DNA of 64,000 nucleotides from Pseudobdellovibrionaceae bacterium (GCA_019637875.1 JAHBUW010000004.1:1-64000), one strand, 5' to 3'. Counted from the first letter of the stretch, positions 44,503 through 55,000 are shown. The notes: generated by a model not told the origin, from the letters alone. A program made the numbers and translations.

Positions 44503-45180
44503 ATGCTCCGCGTGTTCGTTCTTCTTCTCGCTCTCAGCGCCTCCTCCGCATTCGGACAGTCCCGACCAGGCACGCTGTCGAATTGGTCGGGCGTTTTGAG
44601 TCTGGGCGCGCCGAAATGGAGTTCGAATCTTTACCGCATCAACAACGAAGCGCTGCGGTCGGGGGACGGCTTCAGTGATCTGAGCGCCGGTCAACTCGGC
44701 GTCAAATTGCAACTCAGTTATACTTTTCTGCCGTCCTACGGACGCTGGGCGGTGACCTTGGGCGGCGGTCAGGATCGCGCGATCCTGGAAAACTTTGCGG
44801 GACGTCCCCACGTCCAGGGCGTCGAGACTGCGGCGAACGTTCGTCGTGCCGCCTTGGACCGCCAGCACCTCGACTTCGGTTTACAGGTCACGCCTTGGGT
44901 GACGACCTATTTGCGGGCGAATTTGCGCGCGGGTCTGCACACCTCGACGACACGCGCGTCACAGCAGCTGGAGGACGGGCGCATCGCCGACGACTTCAGC
45001 TTCGCGAGCCAAGGCACCTTTCAAGAGTTCGGTTTCGAAATCGGGCCGAGCACGGCGTTTCTTTACGTCTCGGTCTACATGACCCAGCAGAAGACCGCGA
45101 ACTTGCGTGCGTTCAACGATCAGCCCGCCGATCTGCACGGCTACGCGTACTACGTGGGCCTGGGTCGCTATTCGTTTTAG
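44503..45180 (+). CDS. Outer-membrane beta-barrel-like protein
   Basis: A 225-residue protein with a signal peptide (about residues 1-18, cleavage near AFGQ). The rest is alternating polar/hydrophobic strands (LGVKLQLSYTFLPSYGRWAV) and ends in LGRYSF with C-terminal Phe, typical of outer-membrane barrels. No family recognised. It overlaps the end of the next, convergent barrel gene by four bases. Confidence 0.7.
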   Translation: MLRVFVLLLALSASSAFGQSRPGTLSNWSGVLSLGAPKWSSNLYRINNEALRSGDGFSDLSAGQLGVKLQLSYTFLPSYGRWAVTLGGGQDRAILENFAGRPHVQGVETAANVRRAALDRQHLDFGLQVTPWVTTYLRANLRAGLHTSTTRASQQLEDGRIADDFSFASQGTFQEFGFEIGPSTAFLYVSVYMTQQKTANLRAFNDQPADLHGYAYYVGLGRYSF

Positions 45181-46223
45181 AAATTCACGCCCAAAGCGAG
45201 GGCCGCTTTGGAGTCCGTGGTTTTCGCGATACCACCGAAATCGACGCTTTCGCGACGGAAGCTGGCGGCCAGGTTGAAGACTCCCAAGGGAACGTTCACG
45301 CCCAAAGCGCTCGCTTCGGTGCTGACGCTACCGAAAACCTGAAAGATCGGAAGCGACCAAGCCACGCCCAACGTGAAGGCGTCTTTCGCTTCGACCAAAT
45401 CCTCGTGCAAAAAGGCGTCGATCCCCAAACCCAAAACGCTTTCTCCGATGTCGGGATTGATCGACGCGGCCACGTGAAACTGTGGACGCTGCGAAAAGCT
45501 CGACGCGCGATTGGTGACGCCTAAGTTCGTCATCGTCACCCCGAAGCGGGGCTTCAGCGCGTAGTCCAGGCCATGATACTGGATGCCGGGCTCAAGGTAC
45601 AAAAGAGTCTGCTCTTGCGGATCCAGCAAACCGCGCCCCGATTCGCTGTAAGCGTCGGACAGAAAGAAGGACTGCGAAACAAATTTGCGATTCACCAAAC
45701 GGGTTTGCAAACCCATGGCCCAGTCGTCACCAAGGTAGCGTCCCCATTGCAAATTCGCGGCGGCCTCTTGAAAAACCAGAAGCCGCGCTTCGGTCAGCGC
45801 CTCGTTCCGGAAGGACGAGTGATAGAAAAGACGGATCGGCGTCAGCTGCAGACCCCAGCCTTCGCGGCGCCACGCCAGATCGATGGCCGCCTGCAGTTCG
45901 CTAGAGCGGCGTTCGTTGAAGATCTCCTCCAAAAACTCCGGAGTCGATTGATCACGACGCAAGATTTCGAGGGCTTCGTTCGAGATTCGCAAGTTATTCG
46001 CGAGGTAAACTTGCGCTTTCCCCGAGTTTCCCCGTGTGAACGCAATGTCCGCGGGCGAACAGGGCAGAAGGTCGGCGCCCACGTCAAAGGCGAAGCAAGC
46101 GCTTCCTAAAGCGTCCGTCGCGATCCCCATACGGTAGGTCGAAAGCGTCGGGCCCACCCGCATCGGAGTGGCTTGTGCGAAGACCGACAGCAAAAGGACT
46201 CCCCCGAGGATCAGGCGTTTCAT
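45177..46223 (-). CDS. Outer-membrane beta-barrel protein, FadL/PorV-like layout
   Basis: A 348-residue protein with a signal peptide (about residues 1-18). The body has alternating strands, many with terminal aromatics, and ends in ALALGVNF (C-terminal Phe), so it is probably an integral outer-membrane protein. Two cysteines (GSACFAFD, DLLPCSPAD) lie near the N-terminus. The pattern recalls FadL/PorV-type barrels but no family motif proves it. Its start overlaps the stop of the TPR lipoprotein gene by four bases, and CapA lies upstream, so the three form an operon. Confidence 0.65.
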   Translation of the reverse strand: MKRLILGGVLLLSVFAQATPMRVGPTLSTYRMGIATDALGSACFAFDVGADLLPCSPADIAFTRGNSGKAQVYLANNLRISNEALEILRRDQSTPEFLEEIFNERRSSELQAAIDLAWRREGWGLQLTPIRLFYHSSFRNEALTEARLLVFQEAAANLQWGRYLGDDWAMGLQTRLVNRKFVSQSFFLSDAYSESGRGLLDPQEQTLLYLEPGIQYHGLDYALKPRFGVTMTNLGVTNRASSFSQRPQFHVAASINPDIGESVLGLGIDAFLHEDLVEAKDAFTLGVAWSLPIFQVFGSVSTEASALGVNVPLGVFNLAASFRRESVDFGGIAKTTDSKAALALGVNF

Positions 46224-47062
46224 CGTCCGAGTCCTTTCAGAACGGGGAACTCTTTGCAGACGCTACGACCTTCGGGACGAGCAAGGGATTCCAACTGTTC
46301 GCGCTGGGCGGGAGTCAGTTGGTTCTTGGCCAGCTCCGCGTCGATTTCGGCCGCTTTCGAGGGAAATGCCAATCGCAGATCGCTCAGGATCTCGACGGTC
46401 AGCACGTAGCTGATTTTCAGCTGATGCAAAATCGAGCCGACGACGGGCGAGCAGTTGCCTTCTTTGTCGGTGTTGAGTTCCGCGACGCGCTCGTTGGCCT
46501 CTTCGAAGTGGGAGCGCATCAGGATGATTCCCAAAACCGCGCGGTAAAGGCGCGGTCCTTCATTGGCGGACTCGCTCAAGACGTCCCGCGCTTTTTCGAT
46601 GTCGGCGCGTTTTTCTTCGGGAATCAGCGGCAGGGCCGAAAGCCGTGAGCGCACCCGATTGAACTCGCGCAGTTTTTTGTCGAAATGGGGAATGGCGAAA
46701 CGGATCCACCGGGGGACCGCCCCCGGCAGCGACTTCGGCGAAAGGATCGCGGCCGCTTTGGGGTCTTCGTTCTTTTCTTCTTCCAGAATTTGTTTGTAGC
46801 GTTTGGAAACCTGCCAGTATTCGACGGATTTCAAACCGGCGCGACCCGCGTAAGCTGAAGCCAAGTACACCTTGATCTTCAGCTGGCCCGAGTCTTTGCG
46901 CATGTCTTCCAGAAGCGTGATGGCCTCATCGTAACGCTCTTGATCGATGAGCGCGCCCGCGCGATCGATTTCAGACTCACGCACGCGCTCGCTGCGGTTG
47001 TTTTGGCAACCCAGGGTCAAAAACAAAAAAGCGGCCGCCAGGGCGAGGGCCCCGATGCGCAT
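46220..47062 (-). CDS. TPR-repeat lipoprotein
   Basis: A 280-residue lipoprotein: lipobox FLTLGCQ (Cys about residue 19). Residues about 30-85 form a TPR-like pair (EIDRAGALIDQERYDEAITLL), and the rest is helical. It may act as an outer-membrane assembly or scaffold lipoprotein for the barrel protein encoded next to it (inference). Start ATG 47062 overlaps the CapA stop by one base (TAATG). Two cysteines in GNCSPVV and EGRSVCKEF. Confidence 0.75.
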   Translation of the reverse strand: MRIGALALAAAFLFLTLGCQNNRSERVRESEIDRAGALIDQERYDEAITLLEDMRKDSGQLKIKVYLASAYAGRAGLKSVEYWQVSKRYKQILEEEKNEDPKAAAILSPKSLPGAVPRWIRFAIPHFDKKLREFNRVRSRLSALPLIPEEKRADIEKARDVLSESANEGPRLYRAVLGIILMRSHFEEANERVAELNTDKEGNCSPVVGSILHQLKISYVLTVEILSDLRLAFPSKAAEIDAELAKNQLTPAQREQLESLARPEGRSVCKEFPVLKGLGR

Positions 47063-48234
47063 TACTGGCACACCTGCGAGGGACGAAGGATGCGGGCTTC
47101 CGACATCCGCGAGCGGAGGATCTGCGCGGCCTCACGCTCTTGACCGGCGATTCCGCCGTTCGCGATCGCGCTGTCCAAGGAAACGATCTTCAAGCCGACG
47201 CGCACGACGGGAACGGCGGAAATTCCGCGGACCTTCGTGACGCCGCCCGAACGGGAAAGGTCCAAGAACAGGACGATGGACATCTGGCGTTCGATTCCCT
47301 TTTGACCGGCGACGAAATTTCCCAGCGAATAGGCCACGGGAACGTCACGTTGATCCGAGGATTTCACGATACGCAAGGGTTGAATCACGTGCGCGTGGTT
47401 TCCGATAACGGCGGTGGCGCCGGCATCGGCGAACCTTTTCGCGAGCCGGGTCTGCGAGGAGCTCGGCGTTGTCTGGTATTCGCCACCCCAGTGCGGCGTC
47501 ACGATGACCGCGTCGATCGAACGGTCTTTCGAAAGCTGGCGAATCAGCGACATGGTCGCTTCCGAGTTACAGCGCAGAACTTGGGGCTGAGCCCCGCTCC
47601 AGTTCACGGCGTCCGCGCAACCGAGCCAAGCGACTTTCCAGCCTTTGGCGTTGGTGATGGCGTGGAAGGCGTTGTTCTGTTTCGAGTGGCGGGTCCCGGT
47701 GAAGGGCATGCCGTACTCTTGCATCGATTCGACGGTTTTATCGACGCCCAAACGGCCGCGATCCATCGAATGGTTATTCGCAGTCGAAAGGACGCTGAAA
47801 CCCGATTGTTTCAGGGCGCCGATCATGTCGGGGTGATAGTTGAAAAGGAAGTTGGTCACGCAGTAAACCGCATCGCCGCCGTTGCGTTTGGTGTTGGGGC
47901 GACCGTCTTTATCCACCGGGTGACGGCAGTCATAGACACGACCGGGATCGGCCAGTTGGCGACCCGATTGGGAAAGCCCGCGCGCGGCGGTGGCCTCGAA
48001 GTTTCCATAAGTGATGTCGGCCGACTTGAAAAGCGGAGTCAGCGACGACCAGATCGAAGAGAATCCCTGACGGCTCTGGTTCGCCGGAGCGTAGAGCGCC
48101 CCGTGGACCAGGATGTCGCCGACGGCGGCGATCTTCACTTCGCCGTTTGCCGAACACGAGGCCTGGGCCTTCGGGATCATCGTGACACTCGCGGTGAGCG
48201 TCAGCACGGACTTCAGCAGATGGCGACGGAACAT
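47062..48234 (-). CDS. CapA/PgsA-type metallophosphatase-fold protein
   Basis: A 390-residue protein. The N-terminus has twin arginines before a hydrophobic stretch (MFRRHLLKSVLTLTASV), a possible Tat-type signal. The CapA domain shows VKIAAVGDILVHGALY, ADITYGNFEA, VLSTANNHSMDRG, VIVTPHWGGEYQ and VIGNHAHVIQPL, the landmarks of the calcineurin-like CapA family involved in poly-gamma-glutamate or other capsule export or modification. It is exported and may act in envelope polymer handling. First gene of an operon with a TPR lipoprotein and a barrel. GGGGG precedes the ATG at 48234. Confidence 0.85.
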   Translation of the reverse strand: MFRRHLLKSVLTLTASVTMIPKAQASCSANGEVKIAAVGDILVHGALYAPANQSRQGFSSIWSSLTPLFKSADITYGNFEATAARGLSQSGRQLADPGRVYDCRHPVDKDGRPNTKRNGGDAVYCVTNFLFNYHPDMIGALKQSGFSVLSTANNHSMDRGRLGVDKTVESMQEYGMPFTGTRHSKQNNAFHAITNAKGWKVAWLGCADAVNWSGAQPQVLRCNSEATMSLIRQLSKDRSIDAVIVTPHWGGEYQTTPSSSQTRLAKRFADAGATAVIGNHAHVIQPLRIVKSSDQRDVPVAYSLGNFVAGQKGIERQMSIVLFLDLSRSGGVTKVRGISAVPVVRVGLKIVSLDSAIANGGIAGQEREAAQILRSRMSEARILRPSQVCQ

Positions 48235-48492
48235 GGGACCCCCAAAAAATGATGATGATTCGGAAAACCCATTTCCAAAATCCGTTCCCGGTCGCGACGA
48301 AGCCAAGGGGGGCGCGGCTGAGACCTCCCTGTAAGGCCGACAGGATCGTCCAAACTTCAGACAGGGTGAAGACTTGCGTTTAGACCACGCGAAGACGCGA
48401 GTCTGGTTCCGCATTGGCACTCGAGTTTTGCTTTCATGCTCCATGAAAACTTCCGATTTGCCTCGGGCGCGCGGGCTGCCGATGATGAGTAG
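48235..48492. promoter_or_regulatory. Divergent intergenic region between CapA and the ABC exporter
   Basis: Carries both promoters by position. A 7-bp dyad TTTCATG-CTC-CATGAAA is at 48432-48448, a plausible operator. CCTGT...ACAGG at 48328-48344 is a small hairpin, and GACTTGCGT pairs with ACGCGAGTC a little further right. No gene is supported here. Confidence 0.35.
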
Positions 48493-49485
48493 ATGAAAGT
48501 CATCGAAGTTGAAAACCTCCGCAAAGAATTCCAACGTGCGAAACGGGCCGCGACACTCGGCGCGCGCATGAAAAACATGATCTCCTTCGGGGGAGCGGCG
48601 GACGTCTTTCGTGCGGTTGAGGACATCAACTTTTCGGTCACCAAGGGCGAAAGTTTGGCCTTCATCGGTCCCAACGGGGCGGGGAAATCCACGACCATCA
48701 AGATGCTGACCGGCTTGTTGCAGCCGACCTCGGGCCGCGTTTCGGTCCTGGGGATGGATCCGGCCCAGAAACGTATCGAGCTTGCTTACCGGATCGGGAG
48801 CGTCTTCGGACAGAAGTCGCAGCTATGGTTGCACCTGCCGCCGCGGGATACCTTCGAGCTTTTAAGCCGGATCTATAGACTGGACCGCGCGAAATACGAA
48901 AAGCGCCGCCGGACGCTGGTGGAACTTTTCGACCTTGGCGAAATCCAAGACGTGGCCACGCGCAAGCTCAGCCTGGGTCAGCGCATGCGCTGCGAGGTCG
49001 CGGCGAGTCTGCTGCACGAGCCCGAGATCATCTTTTTGGATGAGCCGACCATCGGTCTGGATCCGGTGGCGAAAGCGAGTATCCGCGATCTGATCAAACG
49101 CGCGAACAAGGAAGAGGGCGTGACCGTCTTTCTGACCTCCCATGATTCCGGGGACATCGAACGTCTGTGTCAGCGCGTGATCATCGTGAATCACGGCCGC
49201 GTGATCTTTGACGACAGCACGCAGAAGCTGCGCCGCGATTATCTGACGACGAAAGAGATTTCGCTGAAGCTGAACCGCGAATGGAACGAACGCATCGATA
49301 TTCCCGGTGTGAAAGTCCTGAAGGCGAAGGGCTACGGCGTGAAACTGTCCGTGGATCAGTCGGTGAATTCCATCGACAAAGTCGTGGGCGGGATCCTCGC
49401 CCACGGCGGAGTCGAGGACATCACCATCGCGAACCAAGCGCTTGAAGATGTCATCACCCAGATCTACCAAACTCCCGGACGCTGA
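48493..49485 (+). CDS. ABC-2 exporter ATP-binding protein
   Basis: A 330-residue ATPase. Walker A (IGPNGAGKSTT, about residues 58-68), Q-loop (GSVFGQKSQL), signature LSLGQRMRC, Walker B (IIFLDEPTIGLD) and H-loop (FLTSHDSGD) are all complete. The C-terminal extension (about 240-330) is typical of DrrA/daunorubicin-type exporters. It powers the two ABC-2 permeases encoded four and one bases downstream. Substrate unknown; homologous systems export lipids, polyketides or polysaccharides. Confidence 0.95.
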   Translation: MKVIEVENLRKEFQRAKRAATLGARMKNMISFGGAADVFRAVEDINFSVTKGESLAFIGPNGAGKSTTIKMLTGLLQPTSGRVSVLGMDPAQKRIELAYRIGSVFGQKSQLWLHLPPRDTFELLSRIYRLDRAKYEKRRRTLVELFDLGEIQDVATRKLSLGQRMRCEVAASLLHEPEIIFLDEPTIGLDPVAKASIRDLIKRANKEEGVTVFLTSHDSGDIERLCQRVIIVNHGRVIFDDSTQKLRRDYLTTKEISLKLNREWNERIDIPGVKVLKAKGYGVKLSVDQSVNSIDKVVGGILAHGGVEDITIANQALEDVITQIYQTPGR

Positions 49486-49489
49486 CCTT

Positions 49490-50275
49490 ATGAGAAAATA
49501 TCTGTCGGTTTTTGAAATCACGGTGCGTTCGCGCCTGTCGAGTCTGGGTGATTTGGCGGGCATGGCGATTTTGCTCGCGATCATTTTGTTCGTTTTCGTT
49601 CAGTTGTGGCGAATCACGCTGGGCGCGGACGGGGCCGTCCTTGAGGGTTTCACGTTGAATGAAATGATCTGGTACTACGTCGGCACGGAAACCATCATCT
49701 TGTCGATGCTACCGATCCACCGGGTGCTGGAGCGCGAGATCCGCGAAGGAGACGTCGCGATCCGCCTGAACAAACCCATCGGCTACGTGAGCTTTCACGC
49801 GGCGGCGTTTCTGGGCGAGGCCTTCGTGCGTCTGTTCATCCTGATCGGGGTGGGCGGGATCGTGACGACGTGGCTTGTGGGACCGTTGGATTTTCAGTGG
49901 ACGAGTCTGCCCGCGCTGCTGTTGATCTTCTTCACGAGTTTGCTCTTGAACTTCACCTACAGCGCGATCATCGGGCTTTCGGCCTTCTGGACCGAGGACG
50001 TCACGGGGCTGTTCTTCGTCATGGACCGGATGAAGTGGCTGTTGGGCGGCTTTTTGCTGCCGGTATCGATGTTTCCCGAGCCCTTGCGCACGCTCGCCGA
50101 ATGGCTGCCCTTTCGCTGGATGATTTACGAACCCGCGAAGCTGCTGGTGCATTTCAGCTGGGCCGACTTCGCGCGCGTCTTGGGCGCGCAGGTCTTGGTT
50201 TTCGTGGTGGTTGGCGGAGTGGTGGCGCTCATGAATCACCGCGGACTCAAACGCTTGAACGTGAACGGAGGTTAG
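49490..50275 (+). CDS. ABC-2-type permease, first subunit
   Basis: A 261-residue membrane protein with about six transmembrane helices (for example residues 24-42 and 105-130). A cytoplasmic stretch VLEREIREGDVAIRLNKPIG matches the EIREG-type coupling motif of ABC-2 permeases in the PF06182 group. It pairs with the following permease as a heterodimer. ATG 49490 lies four bases behind the ATPase gene; the longer frame begins inside that gene and is rejected. Confidence 0.9.
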   Translation: MRKYLSVFEITVRSRLSSLGDLAGMAILLAIILFVFVQLWRITLGADGAVLEGFTLNEMIWYYVGTETIILSMLPIHRVLEREIREGDVAIRLNKPIGYVSFHAAAFLGEAFVRLFILIGVGGIVTTWLVGPLDFQWTSLPALLLIFFTSLLLNFTYSAIIGLSAFWTEDVTGLFFVMDRMKWLLGGFLLPVSMFPEPLRTLAEWLPFRWMIYEPAKLLVHFSWADFARVLGAQVLVFVVVGGVVALMNHRGLKRLNVNGG

Positions 50276-50276
50276 A

Positions 50277-51056
50277 ATGCGGAACAGCTATTTTCTGTTT
50301 TATTTGCGGAACAACCTCGCGGCGGCGATGGAGTATCGTTTCTCGTTCATCAGCCAGGTCATGGGGATGTTCATCAACGACACCCTGTGGGTGATTTTTT
50401 GGGTGATGTACTTCCAAAAGTTTCCGGTCTTGAACGGCTGGACGCTGAACGACCTGCTCGTCATGTGGGGCAGCATCACCTTCAGCTTCGGGTTGTGCTT
50501 CGGCTTTTTCTGGAACGTGGCGCGGCTACCGGAGCTCGTCGTGCAGGGGCAGCTCGATTACTATCTGGGGCATCCGCGCGGCGTGCTCGCGCACTTGGCG
50601 GTCAGTCATTTGCGTCCCGTGAATCTGGGCGACTGTCTGTTCGGACCGCTGCTGCTTTTGTTTTTCGTCCCGATGACCGGCACGCAGTGGCTGCTGTTTT
50701 TCCTGACCGGAGCTCTGGCGGCTTTGATCTATTTTTCGTTTTACCTGACGGTGGGCTCGCTGGCGTTTTACCTGCGCAATGCCGAGTCGGTGACGGGGTC
50801 GGTCTCCACCGCGATCGTGCATTTCTCGACGTATCCGACGCGGATCTTCGAGGGCTGGACGCGGACGCTCCTCTTCACCGTGTTGCCGGCGGGTTTCATC
50901 AGCGAGGTGCCGGTGGAACTCGTGCGAAATTTCCGGCCCGAGCTTTTGGGGCAGATGATTCTGGCCGTGGCCGTGTACTTGGGAATTGCGCTTTTCGTCT
51001 TCCATCGGGGGCTCAAACGCTACGAATCCGGAAATTTGATCCTGATGCAGCGTTAG
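50277..51056 (+). CDS. ABC-2-type permease, second subunit
   Basis: A 259-residue membrane protein with about six transmembrane helices. The coupling stretch reads RLPELVVQGQLDYYLGHPRG, the equivalent of the EIREGDV motif in the partner. It is similar in topology to the partner and probably forms the other half of the pore. One base separates the genes. Its end overlaps a small convergent gene by four bases. Confidence 0.9.
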   Translation: MRNSYFLFYLRNNLAAAMEYRFSFISQVMGMFINDTLWVIFWVMYFQKFPVLNGWTLNDLLVMWGSITFSFGLCFGFFWNVARLPELVVQGQLDYYLGHPRGVLAHLAVSHLRPVNLGDCLFGPLLLLFFVPMTGTQWLLFFLTGALAALIYFSFYLTVGSLAFYLRNAESVTGSVSTAIVHFSTYPTRIFEGWTRTLLFTVLPAGFISEVPVELVRNFRPELLGQMILAVAVYLGIALFVFHRGLKRYESGNLILMQR

Positions 51057-51343
51057 CGGGCGGGCGTCGGGGAGGGGGTTGCGGTGGTCCCCGCTTCGCG
51101 GGAGTCTTTGGCGATCGTGTCGGGATCGAATTCGATTTGCCGGCGGGCCCAGATGGCGGCGCCGGCGAGCAGGAGCGAAACCACCACGAGGGCGATGCCC
51201 CACAGGTCGCGGGGTGAGTTTTCAGTGGTGGGGGTGGGTTCCTGAGCTTTCACGCCTTTCAGTCTGAACCCGTTGGGCGGGGGATTCAAGACCACCTGTT
51301 CCGCATTTGAGACGTGGGAAGCGTTTAAAACGATCCGGGTCAA
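51053..51343 (-). CDS. Small single-pass membrane protein (tentative)
   Basis: A 96-residue frame with one membrane segment (GIALVVVSLLLAGAAIWA, about residues 49-66) flanked by Pro/Thr-rich soluble parts. It starts at TTG 51343 without a good ribosome site; a GTG about 18 codons in is an alternative. Real gene status is supported only by the membrane segment and codon-usage-like composition. Function unknown. Confidence 0.45.
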   Translation of the reverse strand: MTRIVLNASHVSNAEQVVLNPPPNGFRLKGVKAQEPTPTTENSPRDLWGIALVVVSLLLAGAAIWARRQIEFDPDTIAKDSREAGTTATPSPTPAR

Positions 51344-51450
51344 GGTTCGATCAAGACCCGGTGCCGGTCCTCCGATAAAAAGGACTGGGTCCGCGACGCC
51401 CCTCGGTCGGGAATTGACGAAGGGCCCGAGTTGAAAGAAAGCTGAGAATC

Positions 51451-51924
51451 ATGAAAATCAATTTCGGCCGTTCGGAAATTTTGCTCCTCGCTCTCGGCAC
51501 CGGTGCCGCCCTCACGCTGTTCCTCGCGGGTTGTGCTCAGCAGACGGATTCCAACGCGAACAGCTTCACGCAGGTCTATAACGCTTCGTTTAGCGTGACC
51601 TGCATGAACTGCCATGCGGGCGCGGGATCCTCCTCGGGCACGAACCTGGATTTCACCAGCGCCGACGCGGCTTACGCCGGCCTGATCAACGTGGCCGTGC
51701 AGATCCCGTCGAACCCCTCCAAGTGCGGCGGGGTCCGGCGCGTCGTTCCCGGTGACGCCACCAACTCCTATCTGTTGGGCGTCCTGTTCAGTGAGGACAA
51801 CCACAACAACTTTGCGGGCTCGAACGGCTGCCAGCCGCCGACCGCCCACCTGTCGCTCGTGAACCTCTCCGCCGCCGAGCGCTCCAGCCTCCAAGCCTGG
51901 ATCAACGCGGGCGCCGCGCGCTAA
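51451..51924 (+). CDS. c-type cytochrome lipoprotein
   Basis: A 157-residue lipoprotein (lipobox LFLAGCA, Cys about residue 28) with a single c-type haem motif CMNCH (about residues 51-55) near the mature N-terminus: SFSVTCMNCHAGAG. The later part (AAYAGLINV, PGDATNSYLLGVL, LSAAERSSLQAWINAGA) matches the helical pattern of the small cytochrome modules in the 7624 protein. It has two further cysteines (KCGG, NGCQPP). An electron-carrier role in the periplasm or outer membrane is likely. Followed by a terminator. Confidence 0.8.
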   Translation: MKINFGRSEILLLALGTGAALTLFLAGCAQQTDSNANSFTQVYNASFSVTCMNCHAGAGSSSGTNLDFTSADAAYAGLINVAVQIPSNPSKCGGVRRVVPGDATNSYLLGVLFSEDNHNNFAGSNGCQPPTAHLSLVNLSAAERSSLQAWINAGAAR

Positions 51925-51946
51925 TCCGAAAATCTAATCCAGAAAT

Positions 51947-51977
51947 AAAAAAGGGTGACCGGTGGTCACCCTTTCTC
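51947..51977. terminator. Bidirectional intrinsic terminator
   Basis: Stem AAGGGTGACC (51951-51960), loop GGT, GGTCACCCTT (51964-51973), with As before and Ts after. It separates two convergent genes. Confidence 0.85.
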
Positions 51978-52009
51978 GTTTCCGGCGTACTCTGAAAACG
52001 CGGCGGCGG

Positions 52010-55000
52010 TTAAAGCGCCTGCATCCATTCGAGGGCTTCGCGAACCTGCTTGGCGAGGAAGGCGTTGCGGGCGCCGAGCCCCGTCAGATCCTCGGAGGCT
52101 TCGAGGCGGCGACGGAAGTCGTCGGCCTTCATGCCGTCGAGTTTCCAGCGGACGGCCTCCATCTTCACTCGCTGCGCGACGAGCAGATCCGAGGTCGTCA
52201 AAGATTTACGCGATGAACTCAAGAATGAATCCATCCGCGTCTTGAGTTCTTCCAAAGGTGCGCCTTCCGGCCGCGTCTTGGCGGTCAGGGTCAGCGAACC
52301 CAAAGCGTAGAGCGCTTCGAATTGGCCCAGGTTCACGAACTGTCCCGCGGCCGCGCGGTGGGCCTCGAGATCCAGAAGGTAGGCCGCCACGCTGTCGTTG
52401 GATAGATCTCCGTGCGCGAGCCACAAACGCACCTGGGTTTTCATGCGCGTCTCCAGAAAGCTCGTTTCGAAAAATGCGAGGGCTTTGCGCTCTTCGACGG
52501 GAATCTGCAGAAGCGATTGCAGCTCGGCCAAACGCGTGCGGGCCGCGGTCGTTCCGGTTTCGCAGCGGGCGAGGTAACCGGCGTTGATGATGCGCAGTCG
52601 GCGCGGGTTCTGGCCCGAGGGGTGTTCGGGAAGGGCGCCCGCATTCACGCGCGCCAGGCCCTCTTTGACCGCGGTCAAGGTTTGGCAGGCGGCCGTGGTG
52701 CGCTCAAGCGCGACCAAAGAGCGACCGACCAGAAGACCGCGCTTCAGATCGTTCATGTCTTGATAAGGATTCGGGCTGAGCGCGTTCAGCTCCAGGACCT
52801 TCTCGTGACGACCGGCATAGGCCGCGGCTTGGATGCGCAGATGGCGCAGCGGAGCCTCCAGGAAGTGTCCGGCGGGAAGTTTCAAGCCATCGAGGATTTC
52901 GCTGGCTTGATGGAAGTCCTGCAGACCCACCAGAGCCTGCGCGCGCAGGTACAGCGCGAGGAAGCGCGAGTCCTCATCCAGGAAAGGCATCTCGAGGCGC
53001 TCCTGCCACCATTTCTGTGCGGGCCCCCAGCTCTTCGCGCGATTTCCCAGAAGTCCCAGGTTGGTCAACGTTTGCGCTTTCAGGCGTTCGTTATTGCGCG
53101 CGCCGTCCAGGGCGAGGATCAACTCCACGCGCGCCTTTTCGAGTTCCTCGCGGCGTTCGTCTTCTTTGATCTCGGGTTTTTCGAGGATTCGTTGCAGCCG
53201 CACGCTTCCGCGCAGGAAACTCGCGAAGGCGTCGGGGCGGGGTTCGGCTTTTTCCACTTTGCTGAGCCAGCCCGCCGAGTCCTCGGGAAGAGCGCCCTTC
53301 AGCCGGGCGAGCTCCGCGTACAAACGGACGAGGTTTTCGGTTTCGTTGATGAAGTTCCGTTTCTTCAGCTCGTTGATGTTCGCGTCGATCAGCTTTTCGC
53401 GGCCGGCGGCGACCATCTGGGTCAGGTAGCCCCAGTGCGCTTCGAGGTTATCGGTCGTGACGACCGCGCCGTAGAAGTGGCCCAGCGCCGCCTGCGGTTG
53501 ACCCAAACGGATGTGTTCGTAGCCGCGATCGAAGCTCGTCGCGATGAAATACTCTTTCGCGTAGGTCGACTCCAGAGTGTGGGCGGGAATGAACTTGAAA
53601 AGGTTCGTCGTGATCCACTCGACCTCTTGCAGACGATCGGACGCGGTCCACAAGTGGATGGCGCGGTAAGCGGCCAAGCGCACGAGCACGGACTGATCGC
53701 GGACGGGAGTGATAACCTTATCGAAGTTCAGGTAGGCGTCTTTTTCGCCCTTTTGCACCTTCATCGCGAGCAGCTCCAGTTCGAGGAGCTTGCGGACCGC
53801 GGGGGACAGATCTTTCGCGTTCGCCCAGCGATGGAGTTGGGTTTCGCGATTTTTCGCGTTCTCCATCCGCTCCAAACTCTTCGCCCAGTAGATGAGCTGG
53901 CTGGGCTCGGACATTTTGGTTTTCGCGAGGCGCTCTTGATAGGGAGCTTCATCCAGATCGCCGGTCTGTTGCCATTCGTGGCTGAAGGCCAGGAAACTCA
54001 GATCGCTCTCTGCGGGGCGTGCGGCGGCTTTCATGAGCTCCGCACGGGCTTTCGCCAAAGAGCCCGGGCCGCCGATCATGCGGTGGGTGCTGGCGCGACC
54101 GACGGCCTCCAGAAAACTGGAACCCGCAAGTCCGCGGAGTGAGTTCTCGAGGGACTGGCGCAAGGTCAGCGACAATTCACCGGGAGGTTCCGAGCGGCGC
54201 GCGGCTCCGTTTTTCAGGATTTTGTCAAAGGTCGCGGCTTCCGCAGTGGAAAGGCCCGCGCCCCGCGTGCGCAGTTCGCGTAACCACTCGAGTCCGCCGG
54301 CTTCGTCGTTCATGAGCAGCGCTTGACCGAAGACCCCGCGCAGAAGAAGCGGGCGGGAGATCGCGGAATTCGCATTCGCGCGCGCGGCGAGCGTCAGCAG
54401 GAAGAGCAGCCGGTCTTCGGGGGTGCGGGCCGAGAAGTGCGCCGACAGAAGTTCACTTTCCGTCCACGCCGTGGGGATGACGCCCGTTTCGGGAAGCGCG
54501 TACAGATCCAGCGATCCTTCGAAGGCGCAGGCGACGATCATGCGGTCGGGCGAAAGCCCCGGCTGACTGCAGTTCTCCGCAAGCGAGGTGAGCGGCTCGG
54601 GAAACTGCGTTTCGGTGGGACAGCCCTTCGCCGGCAGCGGAATGCGCGCGAGGATCGAGTTGTCATCGCCATCGATGCGGCCGTCCTGATTGGTGTCCGC
54701 CAGATAATGCGAGAACACGAGGAACTTTCCGTCACGGGAAAAGCGCGGGTACGCGGACAGTCCCGGCCATGCGATGCGCGGGGTGCAGAGCTCGCCCAAA
54801 CGTTCGCCGTCGAAGCTCGCGTACTGGATCTTCTGCTGCTCGCCTTGGCGGGCCAGGCGTTCGACCCAAGTGATCAGACGACCGTCGATGGACGCTGAAG
54901 GGTGAAAGAGTTTGGAGTTGTTGAGCGTCCGGCTTTGCTGCGAGCGGGTGTCGTAGACCTCGAGGGTCACGTTCGCCGAGCCGCGCTCTTTGCGGACGAA

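Noticed and set aside
52412-54142. Plus-strand frame of 576 codons
   Set aside because: Antisense shadow of the propeller/TPR gene.
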